Below, in pieces: positions 1 through 6,653 of a DNA stretch of 54,466 nucleotides. Source of the DNA: Bacteroidales bacterium (GTDB lineage Bacteria > Bacteroidota > Bacteroidia > Bacteroidales > Tenuifilaceae); contig JACABB010000003.1 in the NCBI GenBank assembly GCA_013376985.1, forward strand, positions 56,714 through 111,179. The letters run 5' to 3'. Position 1 is the stretch's first letter. The number at the start of each line of letters is the position of its first letter. Both the position numbers and the translations under genes were made by a program. The notes under the pieces were generated by a model. It was not told the DNA's origin. It made no database searches and was given only the letters and a program-made list of their open reading frames with translations.

Positions 1-175
1 GAACTATACCAACTAACAATGTATTTGGTATTAGATATGAGAAACAAACCAACCACGAGTGGTTGAATATTATTAATAAAGTGAATTCTACGAGAGGAAG
101 GCTTATTATTATTTTGGATTGGTGAGGTCAAAGAGTACTATTTAGTTACGAGGTAGATACGCTTCGCTAATTCTG
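1..175. repeat. Dispersed repeat, copy A (68-bp leader plus core)
   Basis: Bases 1-68 recur at 2288-2355 with a single mismatch seen by eye. A second block (about 111-170, core reading ATTGGTGAGGTCAAAG ... GATACGCTTCGCTAA) recurs at about 595-653 and 2374-2433. Copies A and C therefore carry leader plus core, copy B only the core. The right edge of copy A forms the broken 3' end of a toxin gene, so the repeat probably arrived by insertion or recombination. No open reading frame fills it. It begins at or before the window edge. Confidence 0.75.
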
Positions 176-280
176 AGTGGAGGATAATTCTAATCTAATC
201 CAGAATTCTTCTTCAATCTCTGTTGATTTGATTCTTTTCTTAAATACTTTTTTGAATGAATCACTAAATGAAACTTCCAT
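167..280 (-). pseudogene. Truncated RelE/YafQ-like toxin fragment
   Basis: A 37-codon frame starts with ATG at 280, overlapping the stop of the antitoxin by one base (TAATG), which is the usual coupling of an antitoxin-toxin operon. The peptide begins MEVSFSDSFKKVFKKRI and continues to FWIRLEL, which looks like the first third of RelE/YafQ-type mRNA interferases of Bacteroidota (normally about 85-95 residues). It then runs into repeat copy A and stops. The catalytic C-terminal half is missing, so it should be inactive. The family call is by recognition of the N-terminus only. Confidence 0.65.
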
Positions 281-495
281 TATAGCATTTTTTTGAGTGC
301 ACTGATTTTTGAAGAAAATTTCAACTTACCTGATTTATGCTCTTCTTGAGATTTTTTATAATTAGCTGCAATCTCATTTCTTCTAGTATCGGCAATATTG
401 TGTTCCAAAAGATTTTTAATTTCCATTCTATCCTCTAGCGGTAAGCTATATATTGTCTCAACTATATTATCGAATTTTAAAGTTTGCGTTCTCAT
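280..495 (-). CDS. Small antitoxin-like protein (orphaned)
   Basis: This is a 71-residue, highly charged, predicted-helical protein with no cysteine and no membrane segment. Its size, the one-base overlap with a RelE-like reading frame immediately downstream, and the pattern of an N-terminal helical segment followed by a basic C-terminus (ending SKISALKKML) fit the antitoxin half of a type II module. The toxin is truncated, so the gene would be a leftover or a free-standing antitoxin able to neutralise related toxins. No known antitoxin family signature is obvious; the role rests mainly on context. Confidence 0.6.
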   Translation of the reverse strand: MRTQTLKFDNIVETIYSLPLEDRMEIKNLLEHNIADTRRNEIAANYKKSQEEHKSGKLKFSSKISALKKML

Positions 496-580
496 ATCCT
501 AATATTTAACGTAACAAAGATAAAATATTTATATAATGTTTTGAAATCCATTAATAAAGATATCTGTTTACCCTTTTACC

Positions 581-694
581 TAAAGGCTTATTATTTTGAA
601 TTGGTGCGGTCAAAGACCGTTGTTTAGCTATGATGTAGATACGCTCCGCTAACCAATCGTCATTTGCGAGTTCGCTGAAAGTAATCTACGACTA
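581..694. repeat. Dispersed repeat, copy B (core only)
   Basis: This copy shares the core TTTTGAATTGGTGCGGTCAA, then GATACGCTCCGCTAACC, then ATTTGCG and GTTCGCT, with copy C (2367-2475), and more weakly with copy A. The order and spacing of blocks are preserved. It fills most of the gap between the antitoxin at 280-495 and the phosphatase-like gene at 732-1067. It encodes nothing apparent. Confidence 0.7.
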
Positions 695-731
695 GCAAGG
701 GAGCAATTGACTTAAATATGTTTCTCTGTCT

Positions 732-1067
732 CTACTCTTTGATGACATTGTCTAAATATGATGAAACTGATGTTTTAATTATTTCAATTAGTTCATTGTC
801 CATGTACTGGTACTCGCCTGGGATATCTAATACAATTATATTTTTTTCTCTTGTGATGGTTGGAAATTTTTCTGTTAATCGTTGTTTGTGTTTCTTTTCC
901 ATAGCAAATATAATGTCAGCCCATTCTATCAAATTCGATGTCACTTTAATTCGAGCAGAAGGTTCAGTTCCTGCTGATTTAACATTAAAGTCTTGATTGT
1001 CTTTAAATATAGTTTCAGCGGTTCTACTTCTCCATTTATTTCTGCTACATACAAATAGTAAGTTCAT
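732..1067 (-). CDS. Small low-molecular-weight tyrosine-phosphatase-like protein
   Basis: The 111-residue protein starts MNLLFVCSRNKWRS, giving the phosphatase loop Cys7-X5-Arg13-Ser14 right after the first beta strand, as in low-molecular-weight protein tyrosine phosphatases. A late Asp in LDIPGEYQYMD (about residue 81) is in the place of the general-acid loop. The protein is shorter than classical LMW-PTPs (about 150 residues) and belongs to a compact subgroup I recognise from bacterial genomes as small tyrosine-phosphatase-like proteins. It probably acts in the cytoplasm on phosphotyrosine or a small phosphorylated molecule; the substrate is unknown. It sits alone among toxin-antitoxin genes and repeats, which suggests accessory, mobile content. 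Confidence 0.75.
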   Translation of the reverse strand: MNLLFVCSRNKWRSRTAETIFKDNQDFNVKSAGTEPSARIKVTSNLIEWADIIFAMEKKHKQRLTEKFPTITREKNIIVLDIPGEYQYMDNELIEIIKTSVSSYLDNVIKE

Positions 1068-1081
1068 CGTTAAATAATGTG

Positions 1082-1216
1082 TGCTAACGTTTCGCGTATT
1101 TGTTGTGTCTGGGAGTTTGAAACCGCTTTCTTATCCTGCGATAGTAAAGTAAGCAAAAAGCGTTGAGCATTACCAAATGCGTTATCAGCCCAAATACAAT
1201 TAATTTGCTGTTAGCA
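1082..1216. other. attC-like palindromic site (candidate)
   Basis: Nested inverted repeats are visible: outer arms TGCTAAC (1082-1088) and GTTAGCA (1210-1216), inner arms GTATTTG (1096-1102) and CAAATAC (1191-1197), with a central region of about 90 bases. This R''-L''-L'-R' layout and total length of 135 bases resemble integron attC sites, and the stretch GCGTTATCAGCCC is reminiscent of the Vibrio VCR. The boxes deviate from the GTTRRRY consensus and no integrase is in the window. A second right half occurs at 2634-2666. It fills the gap between the phosphatase-like gene and the toxin-antitoxin pair. Confidence 0.3.
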
Positions 1217-1223
1217 ATAGTTG

Positions 1224-1523
1224 TTATTTTATTCTCAAGTCGTCAGAGTCCTGTCTACAATCCCAAATAGAGTGGACAATAATCTTTTCGTTGTCATATT
1301 CATAAAAAAGAATATAATCGTCGACGATTAGTCCACGGACAGATTCAATTTCTGTATTCAAGCCAACGTCGGGTTGTTTTAATAGGATTCTAAGTTCTTT
1401 ATTTAATCTTTGGTATAGTTTTGCGGAATAAGTTCTACTCTTGTTTCTTTCGGCATAAAATTCGAGAATCTTGAAGAGTTTAATCTCGGCTCTATGAGAC
1501 CAAATTATCTTGCGCTTAGCCAT
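1224..1523 (-). CDS. RelE/ParE-family toxin
   Basis: This 99-residue basic protein has the ParE/RelE pattern: N-terminal strand KIIWSHRAE, two helices, then a central RGLIVDDYILFYEYDNEKIIVHSIWDCR type sheet (seen at residues about 65-91) and a short charged tail. ParE-type toxins poison DNA gyrase; RelE types cut mRNA on the ribosome. I cannot decide between them by eye. It lies downstream of and overlaps by 19 bases the antitoxin gene at 1505-1741, so the two are translationally coupled. The start ATG at 1523 gives the expected full family length and nothing is missing. Confidence 0.85.
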   Translation of the reverse strand: MAKRKIIWSHRAEIKLFKILEFYAERNKSRTYSAKLYQRLNKELRILLKQPDVGLNTEIESVRGLIVDDYILFYEYDNEKIIVHSIWDCRQDSDDLRIK

Positions 1524-1741
1524 CTCGAAACTTTTTTATCCAGAAGCTCATGTTCAATGTACAAACCTTGCTCAATCTCTTTCTTGGATTCAATGATTTC
1601 GTTTCTTTGTTCTAGTGTCAAAGAAATAACCTCTGTATTGGTTTTTGATTCGAGAATAGTCTTCAATGCTTTGAGAAATGAAATGTCATTTATCTCAGTT
1701 ATTCGATGAATCAAGACTTTCTTTAGCTCAATCGTTGTCAT
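1505..1741 (-). CDS. Antitoxin of the RelE/ParE-type pair
   Basis: The 78-residue helical, acidic-to-mixed protein precedes the toxin gene and overlaps it by 19 bases. The C-terminal third (YIEHELLDKKVSRWL) resembles the toxin-binding tail of small Bacteroidota addiction-module antitoxins, in which a conserved tryptophan lies close to the end. It should bind and neutralise the toxin and probably represses its own promoter, though no ribbon-helix-helix or HTH motif stands out. The pair is complete, in contrast to the damaged pair at 167-495. Confidence 0.75.
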   Translation of the reverse strand: MTTIELKKVLIHRITEINDISFLKALKTILESKTNTEVISLTLEQRNEIIESKKEIEQGLYIEHELLDKKVSRWLSAR

Positions 1742-1985
1742 GGCTATTCCTCTTTTTCTTACAAAGATACAAATATTTTGGAGTCAAGGAAGATGCCTGT
1801 TTTTTCGGCAGGGGAATTCTCTATGGAATTAGTGAGTTTGTCAATCTCAAAATCAAGAGGTAAATTTTTGCCCTATTCTTTATTGGAAACAAATTATGTC
1901 ACAGTTTATAATTATCTTTGATAATAGATTTAAAATTACCTCCTGACACACTTTATTGAATAGACTCGGAGCTTATTAAAACTAT

Positions 1986-2153
1986 GCAGTTCGTTTATTC
2001 AATCTCGCAGTTGTTGTATTTATACTCGCAGTTCGTTATTGTAACTTTACCGTTCGGATAAATAAAACCGCAGTTGTTATAATTATACCCGCAACTCATT
2101 ATTATATCCTTGCAGTTCGAATAAGTATAGCCGCAGTTTAAATATTTATAAAA
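1986..2153. repeat. Degenerate 21-bp tandem repeat, eight units in exact phase
   Basis: Units begin at 1986, 2007, 2028, 2049, 2070, 2091, 2112 and 2133, each exactly 21 bases, most starting GCAGTT (or GCAACT, ACCGTT) followed by an AT-rich half. The 21-base phase never slips although the sequence has diverged. On the minus strand the phase gives a seven-residue repeat of the type N-C-x-Y-x-Y-x over about seven units (open from about 2168 down to a TAA ending at 1995), but without a convincing start. It lies in an 820-base gap (1864-2684) with no normal gene. It may be a decayed repeat-protein fragment or a non-coding array. Confidence 0.6.
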
Positions 2154-2287
2154 GGAGTAGGTTATTCAAAGAACCAAGTAGGCTATTTGTAATTAAACCT
2201 TGATAGCTTTATATTCTACCTTGGATACTTGTTTGTATTAGGTGCTTGTTGTATTGTAGAGCCACTTAATTTAAGTTTTTACGGCTG

Positions 2288-2475
2288 GAACTATACCAAC
2301 TAACAATGTATTTGGTATTAGATATGAGAAACAAACCAACCATGAGTGGTTGAATAGCGAATTCTGGGTTTATTTTGAATTGGTGCGGTCAAAAACCGTT
2401 GTTTAGTTACGACCTAGATATACTTCGCTAACCGAGTGTTATTTGCGTATTCGCTTAAAGCAATCTGCGCCGAAC
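2288..2475. repeat. Dispersed repeat, copy C (68-bp leader plus core)
   Basis: Bases 2288-2355 match 1-68 with one mismatch. The core at 2367-2475 matches copy B (TTTTGAATTGGTGCGGTCAA, then GTTTAGTTACGA, then CTTCGCTAACC, then ATTTGCG). The two leaders are in direct orientation 2,287 bases apart and enclose the accessory genes at 167-1741. The 3' end abuts the inverted-repeat element at 2479-2626. Confidence 0.75.
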
Positions 2476-2478
2476 AGT

Positions 2479-2626
2479 GCTAGCGCGGATTTGCAATCCG
2501 TGCTTTTTAAACTTAATGAATCAAACTAAAAAACGACCATTTATCTATTCCTCTTGTTTAAATTTTATTGCCAATTACTGTATGTATTGCTTTTAACTCT
2601 AGCACGGATTGCAAATCCGCGCTAGC
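2479..2626. mobile_element. MITE-like element with 26-bp perfect inverted repeats
   Basis: Left arm 2479-2504 (starting GCTAGCGCGGATTTGCAATC) and right arm 2601-2626 are exact reverse complements over 26 bases, enclosing a 96-base AT-rich centre without an ORF. Total length is 148 bases. The structure is that of a non-autonomous transposable element or a paired REP-type hairpin. I recall similar GCGGATTTGCAATCCG palindromes as dispersed repeats in Bacteroidota genomes, but no second copy lies in this window and no transposase is present. Confidence 0.65.
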
Positions 2627-2684
2627 GGGGTGTCATCAGCCCAAACACGATAAATACGCTGTTATACTTAGCTTATTTATAATA

Positions 2685-3380
2685 CTAGTTGTCAAATTTA
2701 TTTTCTAATCCCTTTTTCGCAGAACTTCCCCATTTCCGATAAACAAATGTGGATAAAAGAGACATGAAAAAGCCAACAGGAATTGAGAACAATATACCAT
2801 AAATAAAAGACCTACTCGACGATTCTTTTGCGTCCATGGTAATAATGAGTTTGATAGATTCTAACTGCTCTTTTGTTAAACTCTTTAAATTTTCAGCGAT
2901 TCTTTTAGATTCTTCTGCATGTTTTCTTTCTATTTCAACCTGGGTTCTAAGTTGACCGATGATACTGTCATTTCTAGATAAGATAATATTGACTTTTTTG
3001 GAATAATCAAGGCTATTGGTCAAAATCGATTCTATTTGTTTTAACGTTAGATCTTTGGGATTATTCAATGCTTTTGTAACAATACTCATTTGTTCAGAAA
3101 GTTTCATCAATTCATCGTTGTCATTCTTTATAAGGGAAGTTAGTTCAATTGGTTTATTAGGAATTTTAAAATCAAAATATCTATAAACAAAAACAGTGCT
3201 TGGAGTTATAAGGATAAATATTAAGGCGAATAAAGCGTATGGCCAACCTTTTGTTTTTCCTTTTTTATTATTTTCAAAGCCTTTTAAAACACCAGATATA
3301 ATAAGCCAAATTATCAATCCAACTATTATTACTGCAAGACTTAATGCTGCGAGAAGTAAATTAAATTTCAATTCTTCCAT
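2685..3380 (-). CDS. Unknown membrane protein with coiled coil
   Basis: I do not recognise a family for this 231-residue protein. It has hydrophobic segments at about residues 8-32 and 46-66, a long polar region (about 75-190) rich in Lys/Glu with coiled-coil character (ERKHAEESKRIAENLKSLTK), and a third hydrophobic segment at about 192-214 followed by a short basic tail. The central region would lie between membrane segments 2 and 3. It is flanked upstream by a lone gap and downstream by the attC-like half site, with no operon partner. It may be an accessory gene tied to the repeats around it. Confidence 0.7.
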   Translation of the reverse strand: MEELKFNLLLAALSLAVIIVGLIIWLIISGVLKGFENNKKGKTKGWPYALFALIFILITPSTVFVYRYFDFKIPNKPIELTSLIKNDNDELMKLSEQMSIVTKALNNPKDLTLKQIESILTNSLDYSKKVNIILSRNDSIIGQLRTQVEIERKHAEESKRIAENLKSLTKEQLESIKLIITMDAKESSSRSFIYGILFSIPVGFFMSLLSTFVYRKWGSSAKKGLENKFDN

Positions 3381-3523
3381 ATTTCATATTGTTAAAAGAA
3401 ACTTCTTTAATCAAATATTGTATATAACTCAAGTTGCGCCTATCTCATATATACACCTTCATACTCTACCATCCCTTTTTGAATGTATTGCATGATAAAA
3501 CCATACAATATATAGGGTGAATT

Positions 3524-4189
3524 CTATTTTAACCTCTCTATCTCCCTTTTCGTTAAGCCTGTAAGTTTAATTATCAACTCTACTGAAAGACCTTCTTTTA
3601 TACTTTTCTTAGCCATTTCGATTTTCTCTTCTTTCTTTGCACCCTTTATAGCCTTATCCGCTTTTTCCCTTTCAATTCTTAGGGCTTCCTCCCGAATCTT
3701 CTTCTCCTCGGTGCGGATTCGCTCAATTAGCTCAAGCGGGGGAACGTACTTGGTGCTTTCCCCCAGCTTGGCCATTAAACCTTTAGCCTTAAAGTTCATG
3801 TAGGATTTGGTGGAGATAATTAGGTGGTCAAATACATTGATGTGGATTATACGCCCAACCTGAATTAGGTTGTCGGTGAGGTCTATATCCTTTTCGGAGG
3901 GCGTGAGATTTCCGCTGGGGTGGTTGTGTATTAGGATTACCTTTGTGCAGCCCTTCATCAACGCAAAGCGGAATACGTTTATGGGCTCTGCATAAGTGGC
4001 ACCTACGCAGCCCAGGCTAACCAGCTCAACGTAACTTATGCGGGTGCTCGGGGCAAGACCCATTACCCAGAAGTGCTCCTTATCCCTATCGATTTTATCC
4101 TCACGCATGAGGATCTCCTTCATTACTTTGAAGGCATCATCGCAGCTTCGGATTTTTATGCGCTGCTTGCGGGTGAGCTTTATGGTCAT
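3524..4189 (-). CDS. RadC-like JAB/MPN domain protein
   Basis: The protein carries the JAMM metal motif HNHPSGNLTPSEKD in the middle and the GLAPSTRI-type segment before it, as in RadC/JAB domain proteins of Bacteroidota that often travel with mobile DNA. The family has a putative metallo-isopeptidase fold but its reaction is unproven. I place the start at the internal ATG at 4189 (MTIKLTRKQRIKI, 221 residues), which matches the usual beginning of these proteins; an upstream ATG at 4249 would add 20 residues of poor character. The C-terminus (about the last 75 residues) is a charged helix followed by a small module ending GLTKREIERL that resembles the tail of Rpn/PD-(D/E)XK transposase-like proteins. 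Confidence 0.85.
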   Translation of the reverse strand: MTIKLTRKQRIKIRSCDDAFKVMKEILMREDKIDRDKEHFWVMGLAPSTRISYVELVSLGCVGATYAEPINVFRFALMKGCTKVILIHNHPSGNLTPSEKDIDLTDNLIQVGRIIHINVFDHLIISTKSYMNFKAKGLMAKLGESTKYVPPLELIERIRTEEKKIREEALRIEREKADKAIKGAKKEEKIEMAKKSIKEGLSVELIIKLTGLTKREIERLK

Positions 4190-4879
4190 GGGGTACTTTT
4201 TCTGTTCAGTGGAAACAAATGTAGGAAAATTTTGGATTGGAAAACTCACCCCCGGCTCCTCTCTTCCTTCTTAGGTCGGAAAAGAGGGGTGTGGAAAAAA
4301 GAAACGGTATTGAGAATTGGAATACTTTACTCGTACTTATTAATAATTTACTATTCACCAATTATTATCGAGAACTGGAAAGGTTGGTAATTTTACTAAA
4401 TTGTTGGTTACTTCGCTCCCCTCTCTCTTGCCGGGGGAGAGTAAGTTTCATTATGGTTAAAAACTCCAAATAAATCGAATATCGAACAAGGAACAACGAA
4501 TGTAGATTTTAGAAGATTACGAGAAACAAGCTGATTACATAAACTTCATATATCATAAATCGTTGATCCTTGTTCTTAAATCAAAGTAATTGTACTTTAC
4601 TAATTAGATCCTTTGCTGCGCTCAGGATGACAAAGGATTCATTTTACAATTCATCATTAGTAAGGAAAGGGGTTGGAGGTTTTCAGGACTTAATGTTGCT
4701 TGTCATGCTGAACGGAGTGAAATCCGAAGGATTCGCCGAAGGCAACCATCTATATGTAGAAGATCATCCACTTGTGCGAATTTACATTCTTGCTTTTATA
4801 TCGGTTTAGCTATATCTTTAGGGGAAATATAAAACACTTCAAAAATATCTCAATTATCAATTTATAAAAGGAGGTAATT
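4190..4879. other. Gene-free stretch with dispersed repeat fragments
   Basis: About 690 bases without a credible gene. Bases about 4612-4635 (TTGCTGCGCTCAGGATGACA) and 4700-4742 (TCATGCTGAACGGAGTGAAA, then GATTCGCCGAAGG) are fragments of the CATGCTGAACG repeat type seen again as a hairpin at 9379-9447. Frames across them translate to pieces such as RSFAALRMT that are repeat-derived artefacts. A short CTCTCTTGCCGGGGGAGAG hairpin lies near 4424-4441. Confidence 0.5.
4868..4875 (+). promoter_or_regulatory. Perfect Shine-Dalgarno, AAGGAGGT
   Basis: AAGGAGGT sits four bases before the ATG at 4880. It is an almost full anti-16S match, while nearly all other starts in the window lack any such motif, as is normal in Bacteroidota. 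It fixes the start of the gene and hints at unusual expression or foreign origin. Confidence 0.75.
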
Positions 4880-5359
4880 ATGACACCACAAGAGGAAACA
4901 AAGTGCTGCCCTCAGTTTGATCCCGCTCCATGGGACGATAAGGTTTTTGATTGGGAGAATAAACAATTTATTAAGGATAAAGTATTCACGCTTTTTTACA
5001 TGCCCATGAATTTTGGTGCTGCAATGAAAAGGCTTGATGCTAAAGTAAAAAAGGCCAATGCAACTATGCCCGATTGGCTTTGCCTAGCCGATCATACATC
5101 TAAATGGAACATGGATGTTTACCTTGCCGTAGATAAAGTGATTCCCGAAGCAGAAAACAAAATCCTAAGCGGAAAATTTTATAGCAGAGTATACGAGGGA
5201 CCATTTAAGGATACAAAGAAATGGTGCAACGACTATGAGGAAAAAGTAAAATCAAAAGGGCTAAAAATTACAAAATGGTATATGTGGTACACAACCTGTC
5301 CCAAATGTGCCAAGAAATATGGAAAAAACTATACAGTAATTGTAGGCCGAGTGGAATGA
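4880..5359 (+). CDS. Conserved Cys-rich protein of unknown function
   Basis: The 159-residue soluble protein starts with a CCPQFDPAPWDDK motif and ends with a CPKCAKKYGKNY motif. I recognise this pattern from a family in Firmicutes and Bacteroidota usually labelled hydrolase or hypothetical, but no experimentally supported reaction is known to me. The middle (PMNFGAAMKRLD, WNMDVYLAVDKVIPEAEN, SRVYEGPFKD) has an alternating strand/helix layout reminiscent of GyrI-like effector-binding folds; that is an inference. Two Cys pairs could bind a metal. It is a single-gene unit with a strong ribosome-binding site. The Firmicutes-like ribosome site and family distribution make transfer possible. Confidence 0.7.
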   Translation: MTPQEETKCCPQFDPAPWDDKVFDWENKQFIKDKVFTLFYMPMNFGAAMKRLDAKVKKANATMPDWLCLADHTSKWNMDVYLAVDKVIPEAENKILSGKFYSRVYEGPFKDTKKWCNDYEEKVKSKGLKITKWYMWYTTCPKCAKKYGKNYTVIVGRVE

Positions 5360-5378
5360 TTAAAATTTAGCGACAAAA

Positions 5379-5521
5379 AGGGTGTCCAAAAAGTCCAACT
5401 AAACCAAATTTACCACTAAGGCATGAAAACACGCAAAACAATTATTATCAAAACATTAAACTTTTTGATATCTTCTTGTTTTTGAGACTTTGTGGCTATT
5501 TATTTACTTTTTAAACACCCT
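5379..5521. repeat. 143-bp palindromic repeat element
   Basis: Outer arms AGGGTGTCCAAAAAGT (5379-5394) and ACTTTTTAAACACCCT (5506-5521) are inverted repeats with two mismatches. Inside, a CCACTAAGGCATGAAAACAC stretch and GACTTTGTGGCT pair loosely. It fills the gap between the orphan gene and osmC and resembles the larger palindrome at 50564-50740 in carrying the CACTAA/TTTGTGG-type inner arms. Confidence 0.5.
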
Positions 5522-5564
5522 CTTCTCTATTCTGAAAAAGTTTACCTTTGAGAAAAAAACAACT

Positions 5565-5975
5565 ATGAACACATCAAATATTATCTACAAGGGAGAGCTT
5601 AGAACAGAAGCCGAACACGTACGTTCAGGAAATAAAATAGTTACCGATGCTCCTGTTGATAACCAAGGAAAAGGGGAATTCTTCTCACCAACAGATCTTT
5701 TAGCCACATCGCTAGGTTGCTGCATGATAACAATAATGGGAATTGCCGCTCGCACCCATGGGTTCAACATTGATGGCACCAAAATAGATGTAACAAAAGT
5801 GATGGGAACGAATCCCCGAAGGGTGATTGAAATAATTATCAACCTTCATTTTCCTCACAATAATTACTCAGCAAAAGAGCGCAAGCTAATTGAATTATCG
5901 GCTAAAGAGTGCCCAGTAGCGCAGAGTTTGCACCCAGATCTTAAGCAAACCATTAATTACTTTTTTGGCAGCTAA
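5565..5975 (+). CDS. OsmC/Ohr-family peroxiredoxin-like protein
   Basis: The start at 5565 (MNTSNIIYKGELRTE, 136 residues) gives the normal OsmC length; a longer frame from 5490 only adds a hydrophobic run from the repeat. The two signature cysteines are present: one in LATSLGCCM after the PTDLLA helix and one in CPVAQSLHPD near the C-terminus. In OsmC/Ohr these form the thiol pair that reduces organic hydroperoxides using lipoyl or dithiol donors. The protein is nearer the YhfA/OsmC branch than Ohr by its short N-terminus. It stands alone, so regulation cannot be read from context. Confidence 0.88.
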   Translation: MNTSNIIYKGELRTEAEHVRSGNKIVTDAPVDNQGKGEFFSPTDLLATSLGCCMITIMGIAARTHGFNIDGTKIDVTKVMGTNPRRVIEIIINLHFPHNNYSAKERKLIELSAKECPVAQSLHPDLKQTINYFFGS

Positions 5976-6218
5976 AATTTACCTAAACGCTAGAATTAAG
6001 CACTTTGTATTAAACAAAATTTGTGAAGTTTGCTAAACAAACTTCACAAATTAATGTTATAGAATTACAGTGCTACAAACTTTCAATACAATTGGAAGAT
6101 AAATTATCTCATAGTAAATTTCTGGCTCAATTTTTGCATGTCAACTTTTCTATTCAAGTTTTGTTCAATCTAAGCAACCCTTTCAATCATTTATTCATCT
6201 AATGTAAAAATACGTGCG

Positions 6219-6635
6219 ATGAAAAGATTACTAGCAATTTGTTTTATTTGTGTGTTTATATTTGGATGCAATTCATCAAAAGAAAAAAACACTTCGTATA
6301 AAATTAAGGCCAAAGTAAACCAAATTGGTCAGGTTACAAGTGACTTATCAATAAGAGTTAACAGCGTTGAAGATTCAAGATGTCCCGAAGGATGTGAATG
6401 TATTTGGGCAGGAGAGGTTAAGGTGTTCTTTTCGTTGATTAACAAAGAATATAGCATCGACACCAGTATGGTTTTGCCAGCAAACCCTAAAATGCAATTC
6501 AGAAAATATAATATTACTCTTGAATCGGTAAGTCCTTACCCAATTTGCAACTACCAGTTCCCTAATATCTTCACAGTATATTTTCATGTAGAAGATATAA
6601 ACAAAGAAACCCTGCTGGTACAGGGTCATCTTTAG
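6219..6635 (+). CDS. Small lipoprotein with Cys-rich WAG motif
   Basis: The 138-residue precursor has a lipoprotein signal (MKRLLAICFICVFIFGC, cleavage before Cys17). The mature part holds VEDSRCPEGCECIWAGEVKV, a motif I know from uncharacterised Bacteroidota lipoproteins and secreted proteins where an SRCP and a CIWAG block are conserved; its function is unknown. A single compact beta-rich domain of about 110 residues is likely, with cysteines that may pair in the periplasm. It ends 19 bases before the convergent stop of fabD. No operon partner. Confidence 0.75.
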   Translation: MKRLLAICFICVFIFGCNSSKEKNTSYKIKAKVNQIGQVTSDLSIRVNSVEDSRCPEGCECIWAGEVKVFFSLINKEYSIDTSMVLPANPKMQFRKYNITLESVSPYPICNYQFPNIFTVYFHVEDINKETLLVQGHL

Positions 6636-6653
6636 ATATTTGGAATAGGAAAA

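Noticed and set aside
718-996. Open frame on the plus strand across the phosphatase-like gene
   Set aside because: It is antisense to the C7-X5-R13 phosphatase gene and has no family resemblance of its own.
1986-2153. 21-bp array as a CRISPR
   Set aside because: There are no spacers of constant length between identical repeats, the units are diverged and contiguous, and no cas gene is present.
4570-4809. 79-codon plus-strand frame
   Set aside because: It translates dispersed CATGCTGAACG-type repeats (RSFAALRMT and similar) and is not a gene.
5490-5564. N-terminal extension of OsmC
   Set aside because: It adds a hydrophobic run from a palindromic repeat; the ATG at 5565 gives the normal family start.
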